The notes: a model not told the origin generated them from the sequence alone. Counted from the stretch's first letter, positions 45,390 to 56,005 are shown. The stretch: 64,000 nucleotides of DNA from Aldrovandia affinis (GCA_029706075.1 JAINUG010000055.1:4694339-4758338); one strand, 5' to 3'. Numbers and translations are program-made.

Positions 45390-45608
45390 GGCGGCAGTGT
45401 AGTACAACGGTTAGGGGACTGGGCTTGTAACTACAGGTTGCAGGTTCGATTCCCAGGTGGGGCACTGCCGTTGTACCGCTTAATCAAGGTGCTTAGCCTG
45501 AATTTCTTCAGTCAATGTCCAGCTGTATAAATGAAGTGCGCCTAAAGTTTGTAAGCTGTGTAAGCCGCGCTGGATGAGAGCGTCTGCTAAATGGCAAAAT
45601 GTAAAATG
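45390..45608 (+). mobile_element. SINE-A copy, plus orientation
   Basis: Head 'ggcggcagtgtagtacaacg' with A box, B box 'ggttcgattccc', body 'cttagcctgaatttcttcag', and hairpin 'cgcgctggatgagagcg' followed by 'tctgctaaatggcaaaatg'. Confidence 0.9.
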
Positions 45609-45693
45609 AATCCCATTACAGAATGTGATTCCATGAGGCTCGCTTGCAGGGACACCTGGGGGGGGTGTTTATATATATATAAACAGCCCCCCC

Positions 45694-45860
45694 ACCCCAT
45701 TTTCAGTGCCACACAGCGCTTCCATGGTAAATTCACCGGCTGGTGTCATCCAATCAGCCTTTAACGGCCCTATACCTAGTCCCAACGTCTTTATAAAGTT
45801 ATCGTTTGTAATCTCAGAGGGAGGTCCTCACATGGACCCTTTAGGGATTCTATACTTTCT
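45694..45860. other. intronic element with a relative at 49200-49345
   Basis: The core 'ttcaccggctggtgtcatcc' followed by 'aatcagcctttaacggccc' closely matches the sequence 3.5 kb away in the neighbouring intron. Over 45 aligned bases 38 agree, and weaker similarity extends on both sides. It is not a family I recognise. Confidence 0.6.
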
Positions 45861-45865
45861 ATGTA

Positions 45866-46820
45866 CAGTATTATTCCAAATTATTGACACCCTTGGTGAA
45901 GATGAGCGGGGGGGGGAAAAAAAGAAGAAAAAAAATAATTAAAAAAAAGGCTGTTCATCAGCTTGATCTTACACTCAAAATATGAGCAAAAACTAACCTT
46001 TCATTGAAAACAAAATACTTTTTACAAATACATTTTTCTCAAAAACGTGTGTCACAATTATTGGCACCCCTGCATTTATACTTTGTGCACACCCTCCCCT
46101 TGCCAAGATAACAGCACTGAGTCTTCTCCTATAATACTTGATGAGGTGGGAGAACACATAGCAAGGGATCTGAGACCATTGCTCCATACAGAATCTCTCC
46201 AGATCCTTCAGAGTTCTTGGTCCTTGCTTGTGGACCCCCCTCTTCAGCTCACCCCACAGGTTTTCAATGGGGTTTAGGTCAGGGGACTGGGATGGCCATT
46301 GCAAAAACTTGATTGTGTGGTGAGTGAACCATTTTTGTGTGGATTTGGAGGTATGCTTTGGATCATTGTCCTGCTGGAAGATCCAACCATGACCCAGTTT
46401 TAGCCTCCTGACAGAGGCAGCCAGATTTTGATATAAAATCTCCTGGTACTTGATGGAGTCCATGATGCCATGTATCCTAACAAGGTTCCCAGGGCCTTTG
46501 GAAGTAAAACAGCCCCACAACATCACAGATCCACCACCATACTTCACAGTGGGGATTAGGTTAGTTTCTGCATGACCATCCCTGTTTGTTGCCAAAAAGC
46601 TCTATTTTTGTCTCATCTGATCATAGAACCTGGTTGCACTCAAAGTTCCAGTGACGTTTATCAAACTCCAGGCGCTTACGTTTGTAGCTCGATGACAGCA
46701 GAGGCTTTCTTCTGGCAAGCCTTCCAAATAGTTTGTTGGCATGGAGGTGGTGTCTAATTGTAGTTTTGGAGACACCAAGATGCAACCAACTTCTGAAATT
46801 TCCAACTGTGATCCTTGGAG
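45866..46820 (-). mobile_element. Tc1-like element, group T5, truncated
   Basis: Its terminal repeat 'cagtattattccaaattatt' lies at the left after TA (45864-45865). A second copy of the 'cacaattattggcacccctg' subterminal block is at 46050. Minus orientation; broken off on the right at about 46820, so the DNA-binding part of the transposase and the 5′ end are missing. Confidence 0.9.
45993..46595 (-). pseudogene. T5 transposase, C-terminal 200 codons open
   Basis: The open frame contains TVKYGGGSVMLWGCFTSKGP, then 'GWIFQQDNDPKHTSK' with the second catalytic Asp and 'QSPDLNPIENLWGELKRGV' with the third catalytic Glu. It continues to a Tc1-like C-terminus at YYRRRLSAVILARGG and then reads into non-coding DNA. 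The first catalytic block lies upstream in a broken frame near 46610. Incomplete, so not active. Confidence 0.88.
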
Positions 46821-46929
46821 GAATTTCTGGGTACTAAATGTAGGGGATACAACTGTATCTCCGCTGTACTTTGATGCTTTTACTTTGATTTCTACTGTTT
46901 TGATTTCTACTGTACGCCACTGATTTCTA

Positions 46930-47100
46930 CCGTTGCACATACTGTATATTGTAATTTCCTTTGTAATTAGCTAGCACTTGCATTGTTTATGACGAATGGT
47001 GTGCTTAGACATTATATCATCAAGTGCTCGTTCATTTACTCAAGCTGAATGCACTTTTTGTAAGTCGCTTTGGATAAAAGTGTCTGCTAAATGATTGTAT
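46930..47100 (+). mobile_element. L2-type LINE 3′ UTR and tail
   Basis: Contains 'gcacttgcattgtttatgac', 'aagctgaatgcactttttgt', the hairpin 'cgctttggataaaagtg' and 'tctgctaaatgattgtattg'. The longer lead-in (compared with SINEs) suggests the true LINE 3′ UTR rather than a SINE. Confidence 0.65.
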
Positions 47101-47261
47101 TGTCTTGTACATATTGTGGCAGCCCAAGGGGCTGCACCAGAAAATGGCTGCCTGGCCTCCAACACATGGCAGCCCAAAAACACTACACTTCCCAGCAGGC
47201 CACAGTAACACCTGAACGAAGTCAGGCAATGGGGACTAACGAACAGCTGAAAGCCATTTTG

Positions 47262-47277
47262 AGGCCTATTTAAAGGG
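47262..47277 (+). promoter_or_regulatory. TATA box of the solo LTR
   Basis: 'cctatttaaagggctg' has the form of a retroelement TATA box, about 150 bases into the LTR. Transcription would run to the right, antisense to rnf123. Confidence 0.5.
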
Positions 47278-47533
47278 CTGAATCCCATCACACTTGGAGA
47301 GGAGTAGGAACGTGAGTGGGAAGGAGTGCTGTGTTTGTTTGGAGAGTGAAACTGTGAAGTCAATTGACCAGCCAGTATTTGGATTTAGAAAGAGAGTGTT
47401 GGAGTGTGTTTTTTGTGAATGAACTTGGATTGTTTTGAGGACCCCCTTTGGAGATAAAGATTGCGGACTTTGTGTTTGTATTCCCCGGAATACCCTGCCC
47501 TTTGTTTTGTGTAGTGTTTGTCTTAGATTATTC

Positions 47534-47545
47534 GTTTAATAAATT
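47534..47545 (+). terminator. polyadenylation signal of the solo LTR
   Basis: 'gtttaataaatt' contains AATAAA about 270 bases after the TATA box, in the expected order for an LTR R region. Confidence 0.5.
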
Positions 47546-47767
47546 ATCATTTTTGTTTATATTACTGCCTCCTCTGTGTTCTTGCACTTGCCTACGCCCT
47601 CTGCAAGGTCCGTGAGTGTCGCCCAACCCCTGGGGACACCACAATATACATATACATATATTTTTTGGTGCACATCATCATTTGAGCCTTGACATCTCCC
47701 ACATGCCTCCCCAAGTTGCAATCATATTTACACTCATGCTGTTTTCCCACTCTTACTCGTTAAGGCG

Positions 47768-47876
47768 TATATGGAAGGAGCCAGACTTTGGGACTGAAGG
47801 GCTGGGACGAACAGGGAGGGGGCACGGAGCCGGGAGCAAAACACAGGGCCAGGGGCCTAAACTAAGCGAGTAAACA
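47768..47876. repeat. intronic repeat with a copy at 50937-51030
   Basis: Shared words: 'gccagactttgggac', 'aacacagggccaggggc' and 'cctaaactaagcgagt'. It ends about 20 bases from the rnf123 exon donor at 47896. Unknown family. Confidence 0.65.
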
Positions 47877-47896
47877 CGTCCTTCCCTCTCTCTTAC

Positions 47897-48036
47897 CTCC
47901 TGGATCATGCCGATGAACTCTGAGAAGGCCCAGTTGAGCTGGTTGAGGACACTGTTGAGGAAGCTGGCAGCCATGTCCTTATCCTGGCTCAGCAGCTCCG
48001 CCATGTGCCTCTGGAGCAGGAGGGAGGGGCAGGGCT
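47897..48036 (-). CDS. rnf123: rnf123 exon (fourth in view)
   Basis: Acceptor 'ggctgcag'. The first two bases (AG) complete a Lys codon split with the previous exon. Then come [15 protein letters not shown] and [20 protein letters not shown], followed by [11 protein letters not shown] and the donor 'gtaagaga'. 46 whole codons. The [20 protein letters not shown] core is the RNF123 signature here; the QDKD linker is the variable part of the family. Confidence 0.96.
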
Positions 48037-48147
48037 CTGCAGCCAATCAATGAACAGCACACCACACACTTAGCCAATCAGATGAAGGGACAGACTGAAG
48101 GCACATACATGCATACACACCTATATGCTTTACACTTAATGCACATA

Positions 48148-48219
48148 CACGGGTAACTGGTGGCCCAATGCCCTATTGACATTATATGTTGGTGTATCCT
48201 TTATTTTGGCAGCTACCTG
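48148..48219. mobile_element. T2 miniature remnant
   Basis: The two ends of the T2 element ('cgggtaactgg' and 'tttattttggcagctacctg') lie only 72 bases apart, with TA at both sides. The entire coding interior is deleted. Confidence 0.8.
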
Positions 48220-48301
48220 TATGTTTTACATATAACTTTGCACATTTTCCCCTGCCTACATTTTTCTATTGTATTTATCATTTCTTTTATATTATGGAGG
48301 G

Positions 48302-48303
<2 letters not shown>

Positions 48304-48336
<33 letters not shown>

Positions 48337-48399
48337 GAAGGTAGTGTGTGTGTGTATGTGTTTGGGGGTAGTGTGTGTGTGTGTGTGTGTGTGTGTGTA
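48304..48399. repeat. (GT)n microsatellites, interrupted
   Basis: Two GT runs separated by 'ttggaaggta' and 'tgggggta' units. The second run leads straight into the T3 remnant. Confidence 0.95.
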
Positions 48400-48466
48400 C
48401 ACTACAGGTGAAAACTTTTAGAACACCTCCATTTTTCCAGTTTTTATAGAAATTGACATGGTAGTG
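48400..48466. mobile_element. T3 miniature remnant
   Basis: 'cactacaggtgaaaactttt' at the left and 'catggtagtg' then TA at the right; about 67 bases, mostly the left terminal repeat. Confidence 0.65.
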
Positions 48467-48539
48467 TACATGTGTTTTCAGGCTAGTGTGTGTGTGTATG
48501 TTTGTGTGTGTGTAGCTGTAATGTATGCGTTTAACGTTC

Positions 48540-49195
48540 AAATGAAACCGGAGTTAGGGTATTAGGTTATTAAACAGAAGTAGAGCAGGAAGGCGAGTGT
48601 TGCAGTCTGTGTGGTGTATGTCCAGTCAGCGTTGTGCATCAGCTGAACGGAATGACACCGTGACATTGGAGGCGCACAACAAAGAAAGAAAGAAAGAAAA
48701 AGAAAAGAAAAAAAAAAGCTCCCTGGAAGTGATGGGTTATCACCTAAATGCTGTTATTACAGATACCTCCAGGGCATTGTTCCCCAAAGACAAGCAGCCT
48801 TTCACTCTCCTCATCTGGGGAAGCGGGGTCATTAATGCCTTATCTGGCTGAGTACAGGGGCGGTTGCACACTGTAAAAGCCCTAAAGCAGAGAGCTTGGG
48901 AGGGGTGTGGGGGGGGCAAGCAAGCATCGTGGGCTCTCAATAAAACCCCATATAAAACCAATCATTTAGAAAGACAGTGTGTTCCCTTAAAAGAGAGGAG
49001 ATAACCTTTAAGTTAATTAGGTGGCCCTGATCTCCTAAGCTACAGAAGGCCTGCTGGGACAGTGGAGGAATCGATGGGGCTTACGGGGGGGCAACAGAGG
49101 AGTGACCTTAGTTGTGAGCTTGAGGATGGGGGGATGGGGTTGGAGAAAGGGAAAGAGAGCCCTCCCCTGCCACTAGGCTGATGAGAATGTGTTGT
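48540..49195. other. rnf123 large intron; no element recognised
   Basis: Contains an AAAG-rich run (48681-48718). 'ataacctttaagttaattag' at about 49001 is enhancer-like but isolated. Confidence 0.35.
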
Positions 49196-49199
49196 TTCC

Positions 49200-49345
49200 T
49201 TTGGAGGGGGGGTGATGTCATTTGTTTACGACCCTCCCCCATGCTGCGTTTCTATGGTTATGGTGAAGTCACCAGCCGGTGTCATCCTGTCAGCCTTTAA
49301 CGACGCCATAATTAAAAGACGTCTCAGGAAGAGGGGTAATGAGAG
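49200..49345. other. intronic element, relative of 45694-45860
   Basis: 'aagtcaccagccggtgtcat' followed by 'cctgtcagcctttaacgac' aligns with the copy at 45730. Flanking words 'gctgcgtttctatggttatg' and 'cgccataattaaaagacgtc' show weaker matches. Confidence 0.6.
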
Positions 49346-49835
49346 ACGGGGGGGAGGGGATAAAAGCATAAAAACATCCGCTTTTATTGTCACGGAAAAA
49401 AACGCAAAAATCGCGCGCAGCAAAAAACCGGAGGGCCAGGTGTTTGGGGGAGACGAGAAACGGGTGTGAAAAGGTCCCCGTCTCACCGCGCCCCCTGACG
49501 GTGCGCTCGGGGCCGCAAATGTTAAACAATAAAATTCCAAAAGCTAATTCGGCAGAGAGGAGAGAGAGAGGCGACCCGCGGAATGTCAAGTCGGCCGTTA
49601 CCGAGCCCGACGCCCCGTTAGGCAGCGGCTCCCTGCTCTTTCGTGAAGGACGCGCGCTGCCAGGCGCATGCGCCTACCCGTCCCACAGAGAGCCGCGGAC
49701 GCGTTTGACCCGCGTTTCTGCATGGAAGGAGAGAGCAACGCGCTCCCTTTCCCTCACCACAGAACCCCACTGGGATTACCCAGGACTCCCTGGGTTCCCT
49801 GTCTTGCGTAATAACTCCACCAGCCAGGTAATGTA

Positions 49836-50047
49836 CAGGTAACTGCCAAAATAAAGGAAACACGTAAGGGTTCTGGCAGCTCTGTTATGGTGGCGTGCAT
49901 TTTTTGTGGAAGAATGGTTTTTCATCCCTCCAATAGGGTTCCAGACACTTGTAGAATCTATGCCAAGGCACACAGAAGATGTTCTGGCGCCCAACTCTCT
50001 ATTAAGACACTTTATGTTTGTGTTTCCTTTATTTTGGCAGCTACCTG
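49836..50047. mobile_element. T2 miniature element
   Basis: Both inverted ends are intact ('caggtaactgccaaaataaa' ... 'tttattttggcagctacctg') with TA on each side. 212 bases; the interior keeps a few transposase codons (from GSVMVW to the C-terminal end) after a large deletion. Confidence 0.9.
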
Positions 50048-50109
50048 TATACAGAAAGGTCGACCCGCATGGGCATTACACACGCTGCAACCCTGCAATG
50101 ACACTGTGC

Positions 50110-50245
50110 AGCCAGTGTTTCCTTTAGGTTCATGTAAAAATTCACGTTGGCCGCCTTCAGCCATTACCTCCAGCCTGTGGAACAGCCTGCCGGGAGATCG
50201 GAGGGTGGTAGAGTGTGTGGATATTTTAAGTAAGTAAACTTAAAA
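50110..50245 (+). mobile_element. LINE ORF2 C-terminal scrap
   Basis: The plus frame reads SAITSSLWNSLPGDRRVVEC, matching the 'AP..WNsLP..lR' signature near the C-terminus of L2/CR1-type LINE ORF2 proteins, followed by an out-of-frame LKHTF. Confidence 0.6.
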
Positions 50246-50401
50246 CACACCTTTTTGGCCTGGGTTTTACTTAGGGTACTTTTACTCCGACTTAATTTAT
50301 ATATATATTTTTTCTTTTCTTCTTTTTTAAAATTATTTTCTCCTGCGCTGCTTTTATTTCTTTCATCTTTTCATTGCGTGCATTAGTCTTGTCTCTCTTC
50401 C

Positions 50402-50730
<329 letters not shown>

Positions 50731-50936
50731 ATGTGCTCGCACACCAGTGTTCTCCATTCTTACTGATGGCTTGGAAAGTATCGGCCATTTCCGATCATGA
50801 ACAACGACTCAAATTTGAACAGAGCGCTCATGAAGAGGCAGGTTATTGCGTAACAGGCCACTGGAGAGTCACAGCCACTCAGTTCTCAGTTCTCACAATC
50901 AATGAGGCAGCTTTCTCACTCCTGCCCGTTCGACAT

Positions 50937-51030
50937 ACAAGGAAGGAGGCAGACTTTGGGAAGGGCTGGGAGAGACAAGGAGAGGGTGCGGAGCCAGGGG
51001 CAAACACAGGGCCGGGGCCTAAACTAAGCC
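50937..51030. repeat. second copy of the 47768 intronic repeat
   Basis: 'gaaggaggcagactttggga', 'aaacacagggccggggc' and 'cctaaactaagccagtgagc' match 47768-47876 at about 80 percent by eye. Confidence 0.65.
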
Positions 51031-51035
51031 AGTGA

Positions 51036-52185
51036 GCCAAGGCGGGAACAGAAGGGGAAATAAAGAACCCCAAAAAAAAGAAAGAAACTTACTTTGAAAA
51101 CTAGCGACAGACAAATCTCCTGGACGTCATGCAAACGAAGAGAAGAGATTAAACAAAATAGACATGAGGAAAACAGAAGCGCCCGAGTCGCTGAGCCATC
51201 GGACGCACTGGAAAAGGAGAGTTAGACACACGGTTGGGCTTCAGACCAGATCATTCATCAAAATATATTTGTCATGGCAGCTGATTCCATTCCTGTTTGA
51301 TTTCATTCAATCGGTTTTTGTCCAAGTGTTAATGGCGAGAAATGGATGGTGCCCAGGTGAGTCTGATAGCATGAAGGTCACAGGCCCAGGAGAGTCTAAC
51401 ACAGGCCCAGATGAGTCTGATAGCACGGAGGCCACAAGCCCAGGTAAAGGAGAGGCAGGTGGGCAGCAGTGGGCAGGGATTTGAATGTGCCCACTCCCAG
51501 AGCAAACCACACCGGGGTGTGTATTCACTCAGGTGACTTCCCCTCCACCCCCTCCAAATCAAGTGCCCTAATACATAAGAAAAGCTAACCTGAACCCCAA
51601 ACAAGTGCAAGTCTGGGTCTCACTATTGGTGGACAAGGCAAGAAGTGGCATACAACAACTTGTCACTATTGCAACATGGCAAACAAAAATATACAGGAAG
51701 TGACATATAACAACTCCTCAATATTGGTGGCATATACAGGAAGTGACATCGGTAAAACACAGAAAGCGACACAGCGGGCCCCACCTCAGCCGTGAGCACA
51801 CACTGACGGCACTTCCCCACCTTCGCAGGCGAAGGGTGACGGCTGCTCCTTTTCCTCCGTGACCGGCAGCCACTTTTAAAATGTCTGAATAGAGTCACAT
51901 CTCGAGGGACCTCCAAGGCTTAAGTCATTCCGCAACATTTGCAGGCGCTACAGTACCTTCGGAGGAAAGGGCTCCCAAAATATCTCCCAAAATAGAAACA
52001 AGGGAAAAAATGAATGAGCGCCTTCATCCTTTCCCTTTCCAAATAAATCGGCGCGAGAAAGAGCGGGGGTTTAATTGAGCAGTTCCAGGAGCGTGGTCGG
52101 TCTCGGACACACGTTTGTTTTTGTCAGGCCATTCTTCAGTTCAGCTTTAGCACCTCAGGGCTCAGGGAACACTCTTCCAGCTTTT
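51036..52185. other. rnf123 large intron; short tandem words only
   Basis: A loose repeat of 'cccaggtgagtctgatagca' occurs at 51350-51430, and of 'ggaagtgacata' at 51695-51745. No exon or transposon recognised. Confidence 0.4.
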
Positions 52186-52189
52186 GGGC

Positions 52190-52285
52190 TCTGGAAAATG
52201 TCCATTGTGACGCACTGTGTAACAACCTGTGCACCCTTTGTACTGTTTTTAAATGGCGCTATATACAAAAATAATTGATTGAAAT
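52190..52285 (+). repeat. LINE-like 3′ terminus
   Basis: 'ggcgctatatacaaaaataa' and 'ttgattgaaatgcaatg' resemble the 3′ end of common fish retroposons. Confidence 0.4.
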
Positions 52286-52547
52286 GCAATGCAAGTTCCA
52301 ATCTTGTTCAGGCGCTGTTCTAGTGTGTGGATGAGCCCCACGCTCTGATATGGAATCCAGACCCTGCCAGTGCACCACGCCCATGGATTCAGTCGAAGGT
52401 ACGTCAGTGTCTCATGGCGCACCAGCGACCCCCCCCTGGTTAATCAAGCGCCCACAGTCGACCTGTACAAAAAGCGGCCTCCTCCGAATCTAGGTCTACG
52501 CGGGCCTAACAGGTGGCGCAGCGGCCTAACAGCACGTGTTGGGGCTT

Positions 52548-52860
52548 CAGATAGCGTAGTGGTCTAACGCATTCGCATTGACTGGTGCTTTACGAGTGTG
52601 AGCTGCCTATTGCGGTTGCGGTTCGAAACTCCACTGTGCCAGACACCCTTGGCCAGGGGCGCGATCGGGGACAGTGTTTGGCTGTCCGCCCCAGGGGAAG
52701 GGGGGAGGGTGAGCCAGCACGAACTCACTGAGAAGTGCGTATGGGTGTCCCCAGAAGGTGGGTGGGCAAAAGCCCTCAGGGAATTAGCTTGCCGCGTAGA
52801 GACAGGCGGGCGAGTTCGTGGGGGAGGGCGAATCGAAATAAATAGAGTGTACCAGGAAAA
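52548..52860 (+). mobile_element. SINE-C copy
   Basis: Head 'agatagcgtagtggtctaac', B box 'ggttcgaaactcc', body 'tttggctgtccgccccaggg', ending near 'cgaaataaatagagtgtacc'. A second partial head ('cgcagcggcctaacagcac') lies just upstream at about 52515. Confidence 0.87.
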
Positions 52861-53263
52861 TGGGGCAGGAAAAGACAGGAAAACGTGCACGTGTTTTCGG
52901 GGAGAGAGCACACATGCTTGTCTGCGCTCTCCTGAACCTCGGAGAGGAGCGCGAGCAAATCGGGCGTTCAAAATAGGGAGGAAACATGGGTGAAACAGAG
53001 CGTGGAGAAGGAAAGTCAGCCGGAGTACAGCTGGAAGACGTGGGGTTTGCGCTTCGTTTCGTTCCCTCTTTTTCAGCCCTTAGGGACTCCGTTAACAGAG
53101 GGCAGGGCGCCGGGCGACTTTAACGAGTCGCCGTCGCGCTCGTCCAGCGTCCAACAAAACGAGTGGCGCCACAGTGAGCGCGCGCTCCATTACCACACGT
53201 TTCGAAGCGTGTCTCCGGCAGACATCTGCGCAAGACCAATGCATAATTCATCCCTCCAATTAT

Positions 53264-53497
53264 TTACATTTACATTACATTTTACATTTTAGGCATTTAG
53301 CAGACGCTCTTATCCAGAGCGACTTACACAATTTACATTTCTTTACATACAATCCATTTATACAGCTGGATATTTTACTGAAGCAATTCAGGTTAAGTAC
53401 CTTGCTCAAGGGTACAACAGCAGTGTCCCACCTGGGAATTGAACCGACAACCTCTGAGTTACAAGTCCAGTTCCCTAACCATTACACTACACTGCCA
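53264..53497 (-). mobile_element. SINE-A copy, complete
   Basis: From the hairpin tail at the left ('ttaggcatttagcagacgct') to the tRNA-like head ending 'gtagtgtaatggttaggga' on the minus strand. It is followed by a TTA/TTG triplet run at 53513-53546. Confidence 0.92.
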
Positions 53498-53609
53498 GAC
53501 TTCACTCCTGAATTATTATTATTATTATTATTATTATTGTTGTTGTTAAATATTTTATGTCATTTCCTGGCAGCTTTTTCTGTTTTGTTTAGTTCATTTT
53601 TTTAATCAG

Positions 53610-53945
53610 ATATCAGTGAGGCACTTTAATCAGGGATCATCTCCCACTTTGCAGAAGCTTTTGTTAGCCCCGGTTTCATCAGCACACAATGAACTACTTC
53701 AACGGCAACACAACGGGGCTGTAATGAGACCGCTGATTACAATGGGAACGCCGCCGGCGAGAGCTTCCGGAAATGTATTCACGGGCCGTCCTATCGATGT
53801 AGCCGTCATTCTACCGATGATTGATTACTCCCCAGGAGGAAGAAATCAGCCACGTTTGTAATTATTCCACCGAGGAACGCAAAAACAAATTATGACGCGT
53901 GAGAGTAGCCACATTAGCAGCTTGCCCCAGTAACAGGTGATTGGG
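53610..53945. promoter_or_regulatory. candidate conserved non-coding element in rnf123 intron
   Basis: Unique block with 'gctgtaatgagaccgctgat', 'acaatgggaacgccgccggc', 'ctaccgatgattgattactc', 'cacgtttgtaattattccac' and 'aattatgacgcgtgag'. It retains CpGs and ATTA cores, unlike neighbouring decayed repeats. Function is inference. Confidence 0.3.
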
Positions 53946-54104
53946 CACGCTTGGAGGGGGTGGGGAGGGGGGGGTATGATGTATGATGTGGTGGTGGGGG
54001 TGGGGGGTATTCAAGTGACCGAAAAGTGACTGCTCATGAGCACGCCATTAACTATAACCAATTATATCCATTATGTAAATGATGTTTGTGTGTGTGCATA
54101 TATA

Positions 54105-55606
54105 CAGTGAGCACCGTAATTCATTGGACAGTGACACATTTTTTGTACTCTAGAACGTTGAGATTGAAAGGATACCATGACAATGAGGTTGAAGTGCAGA
54201 CTGTCAGCTTTCATTTGAGGGTATTTTCATCCATATCGGATGAACCATTCAGAAATTATATAACCTTTTGTACATAGTCCCCCTCCCCCCATTTTCAGGC
54301 ACCATAATTCATTGGACAGTTTAACATAATGTAGAATAAAGTAATCATTTTTTATATTTGGTCGCATATCCTTTGCATGCAATGACTGCTTGAAGTCTGC
54401 GGCGCATAGACATCACCAGATGCTGGGTATCTTCTCTGATGATGCTCTGCCAGGCCTGTACTGTAGCCATCTTCAGTTCCTGCTTGTTTCGGGGACTTTT
54501 TGCCTTCAGTCTCCTCTTCAGCATGTAAAATGAATGTTCAGTTGGATTCAGATCCGGTGATTGACTCGGCCAGTCAAGGATTTTCCACTTTTTGGCTGTC
54601 AAAAACCCCTTTGTTGCTCTAGCATTATGTTTTGGGTCATTGTCTAGTTCCATGATAAAGTGCCATCCAATGAGTTTGGAGGCATTTGGTTTTACTTGAG
54701 CAGATAAAATATTTCTGTAGAATTCATTGTTATACTTCTGTCTGCAGTCACATCATTGATGAAGACAAGTGAGCTCGTTCCACTGGCAGCCATACAGGCT
54801 GTTTCACGGATGAGGTGGTAGGCTTTGGATCATGGGCATTTCCTTTTTTTCTCCACACTTTCCTCTTTCCATCACTCTGGTACATGTTAATCTTTGTCTC
54901 ATCTGTCCACAAGACTTTGTTACAGAACTCTTGGGGCTCTTTTAGGTGCTTTTTAGCAAACTGTAATCTCACCTTTCTGTTCTTCAGGCTTATCAGTGGT
55001 TTGCATCTTCTAGTGTACCCTCTGTAGTCCTGCTGGTGTAGTCTTCTACGCAGGGTAGACTTTGACACATCTTCATCTGCATCCAGGAGAGTGTTTTTGA
55101 TCTTTTGGGCCATTGTCAGGGGGGTTTTCTTCACCATAGAGAGTATTCTCCGGTCATTCACTACAGTGGTCTTCCTCAGTCTACCGGGTCTTTTGACATA
55201 ATTGAGTTCACCAGTTGTTTTTTTGATGAACCAAACTGTTGACTTGGGCATGCCCAGCGTTTTTGCAATGTTCCTGATTGATTGATTTTTATTTCTGAGC
55301 CTTATGACGGCCAGCTTAATTTGCATTGACACTGCTGTCTTCCTCATGTTGTCACACCCCAACAACAATCTCCAAAGGCAATTGCAAAGTCTAGAATCAA
55401 GACTAGACATCAACAGCTCTCTTCTGCATTCACTAACGACACAAATGAATACACCTGCCTAGCAAAACACATCTGTGAAGCCAATTCAATAAATACTTGT
55501 AGTACCTTAAAATGGGGGGACCATGTACAAAAGGTGCTGTCATTTCTAAACAGTTCATCCGATGTGGATGAAAATACCCTCATATTAAAGCTGACAGTCT
55601 GTACTT
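54105..55606 (-). mobile_element. Tc1-like element, group T6, nearly full length
   Basis: The left terminal repeat 'cagtgagcaccgtaattcat' follows TA (54103-54104). Long subterminal repeats are inverted between 54131-54265 and 55520-55605 (shared 'gagggtattttcatcc', 'cggatgaac', 'ccttttgtaca'). The right outer end is missing, cut where the 54-bp tandem array starts. Confidence 0.9.
54345..55347 (-). pseudogene. T6 transposase, one frameshift or deletion
   Basis: Starts at MRKTAVSMQIKLAVIRLRNK. Helix-turn-helix region 'SIRNIAKTLGMPKSTVW', then 'VKRPGRLRKT' linker, the first catalytic block 'VLWTDETKINMYQSDG', 'NAHDPKPTTSSVK', then a frame break at about 54785. It resumes as MELDNDPKHNARATKGF (second Asp) and 'QSPDLNPTEHSFYMLKRRL' (third Glu) and ends at KGYATKYKK. 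The 'GGGSVMVWG' region is lost in the break. It is the best-preserved transposase in the window but not functional. Confidence 0.9.
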
Positions 55607-55611
55607 CACTC

Positions 55612-56005
55612 TCATCTATTCAACCTTATTACCATATTAACCCAAATAGTGCACATACTGCAGTGTGTTCTATTCAACCTTATTACCATATTAACCCAAA
55701 CAGCACACACACTGCAATTTGTTCTATTCAACCTTATTACCATATTAACCCAAATAGTGCACACACACTGCAATGTGTTCTATTCAACCTTATTACCATA
55801 TTAACCCAAATAGTGCACACACTGCAATGTGTTCTATTCAACCTTATTACCATATTAACCCAAATAGTGCACACACTGCAATGTGTTCTATTCAACCTTA
55901 TTACCATATTAACCCAAATAGCACGCACACTGCAATGTGTTCTATTCAACCTTATTACCATATTAACCCAAATAGCATGCACACTGCAATGTGTTCTATT
56001 CCCCC
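55612..56005. repeat. 54-bp tandem repeat, about 7 copies
   Basis: Unit 'tctattcaaccttattacca' + 'tattaacccaaatagtgcac' + 'acactgcaatgtgt'. One unit is 56 bases (extra CA), the rest 54. A 54-base unit is 18 codons, so repeat-peptide frames stay open, but no gene is implied. It replaces the right end of the T6 transposon. Confidence 0.95.

Larger units (their letters stand above)
47115..47643 (+). mobile_element. solo LTR with ATAT target duplication
   Basis: Starts TGTGGCAGCCC and ends GGGGACACCACA, so the ends are TGTGG...CCACA. ATAT is present immediately before (47111-47114) and after (47644-47647). No internal retroelement coding region is attached. 529 bases, probably a Ty3/gypsy-type or related LTR; class not certain. 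Confidence 0.82.
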
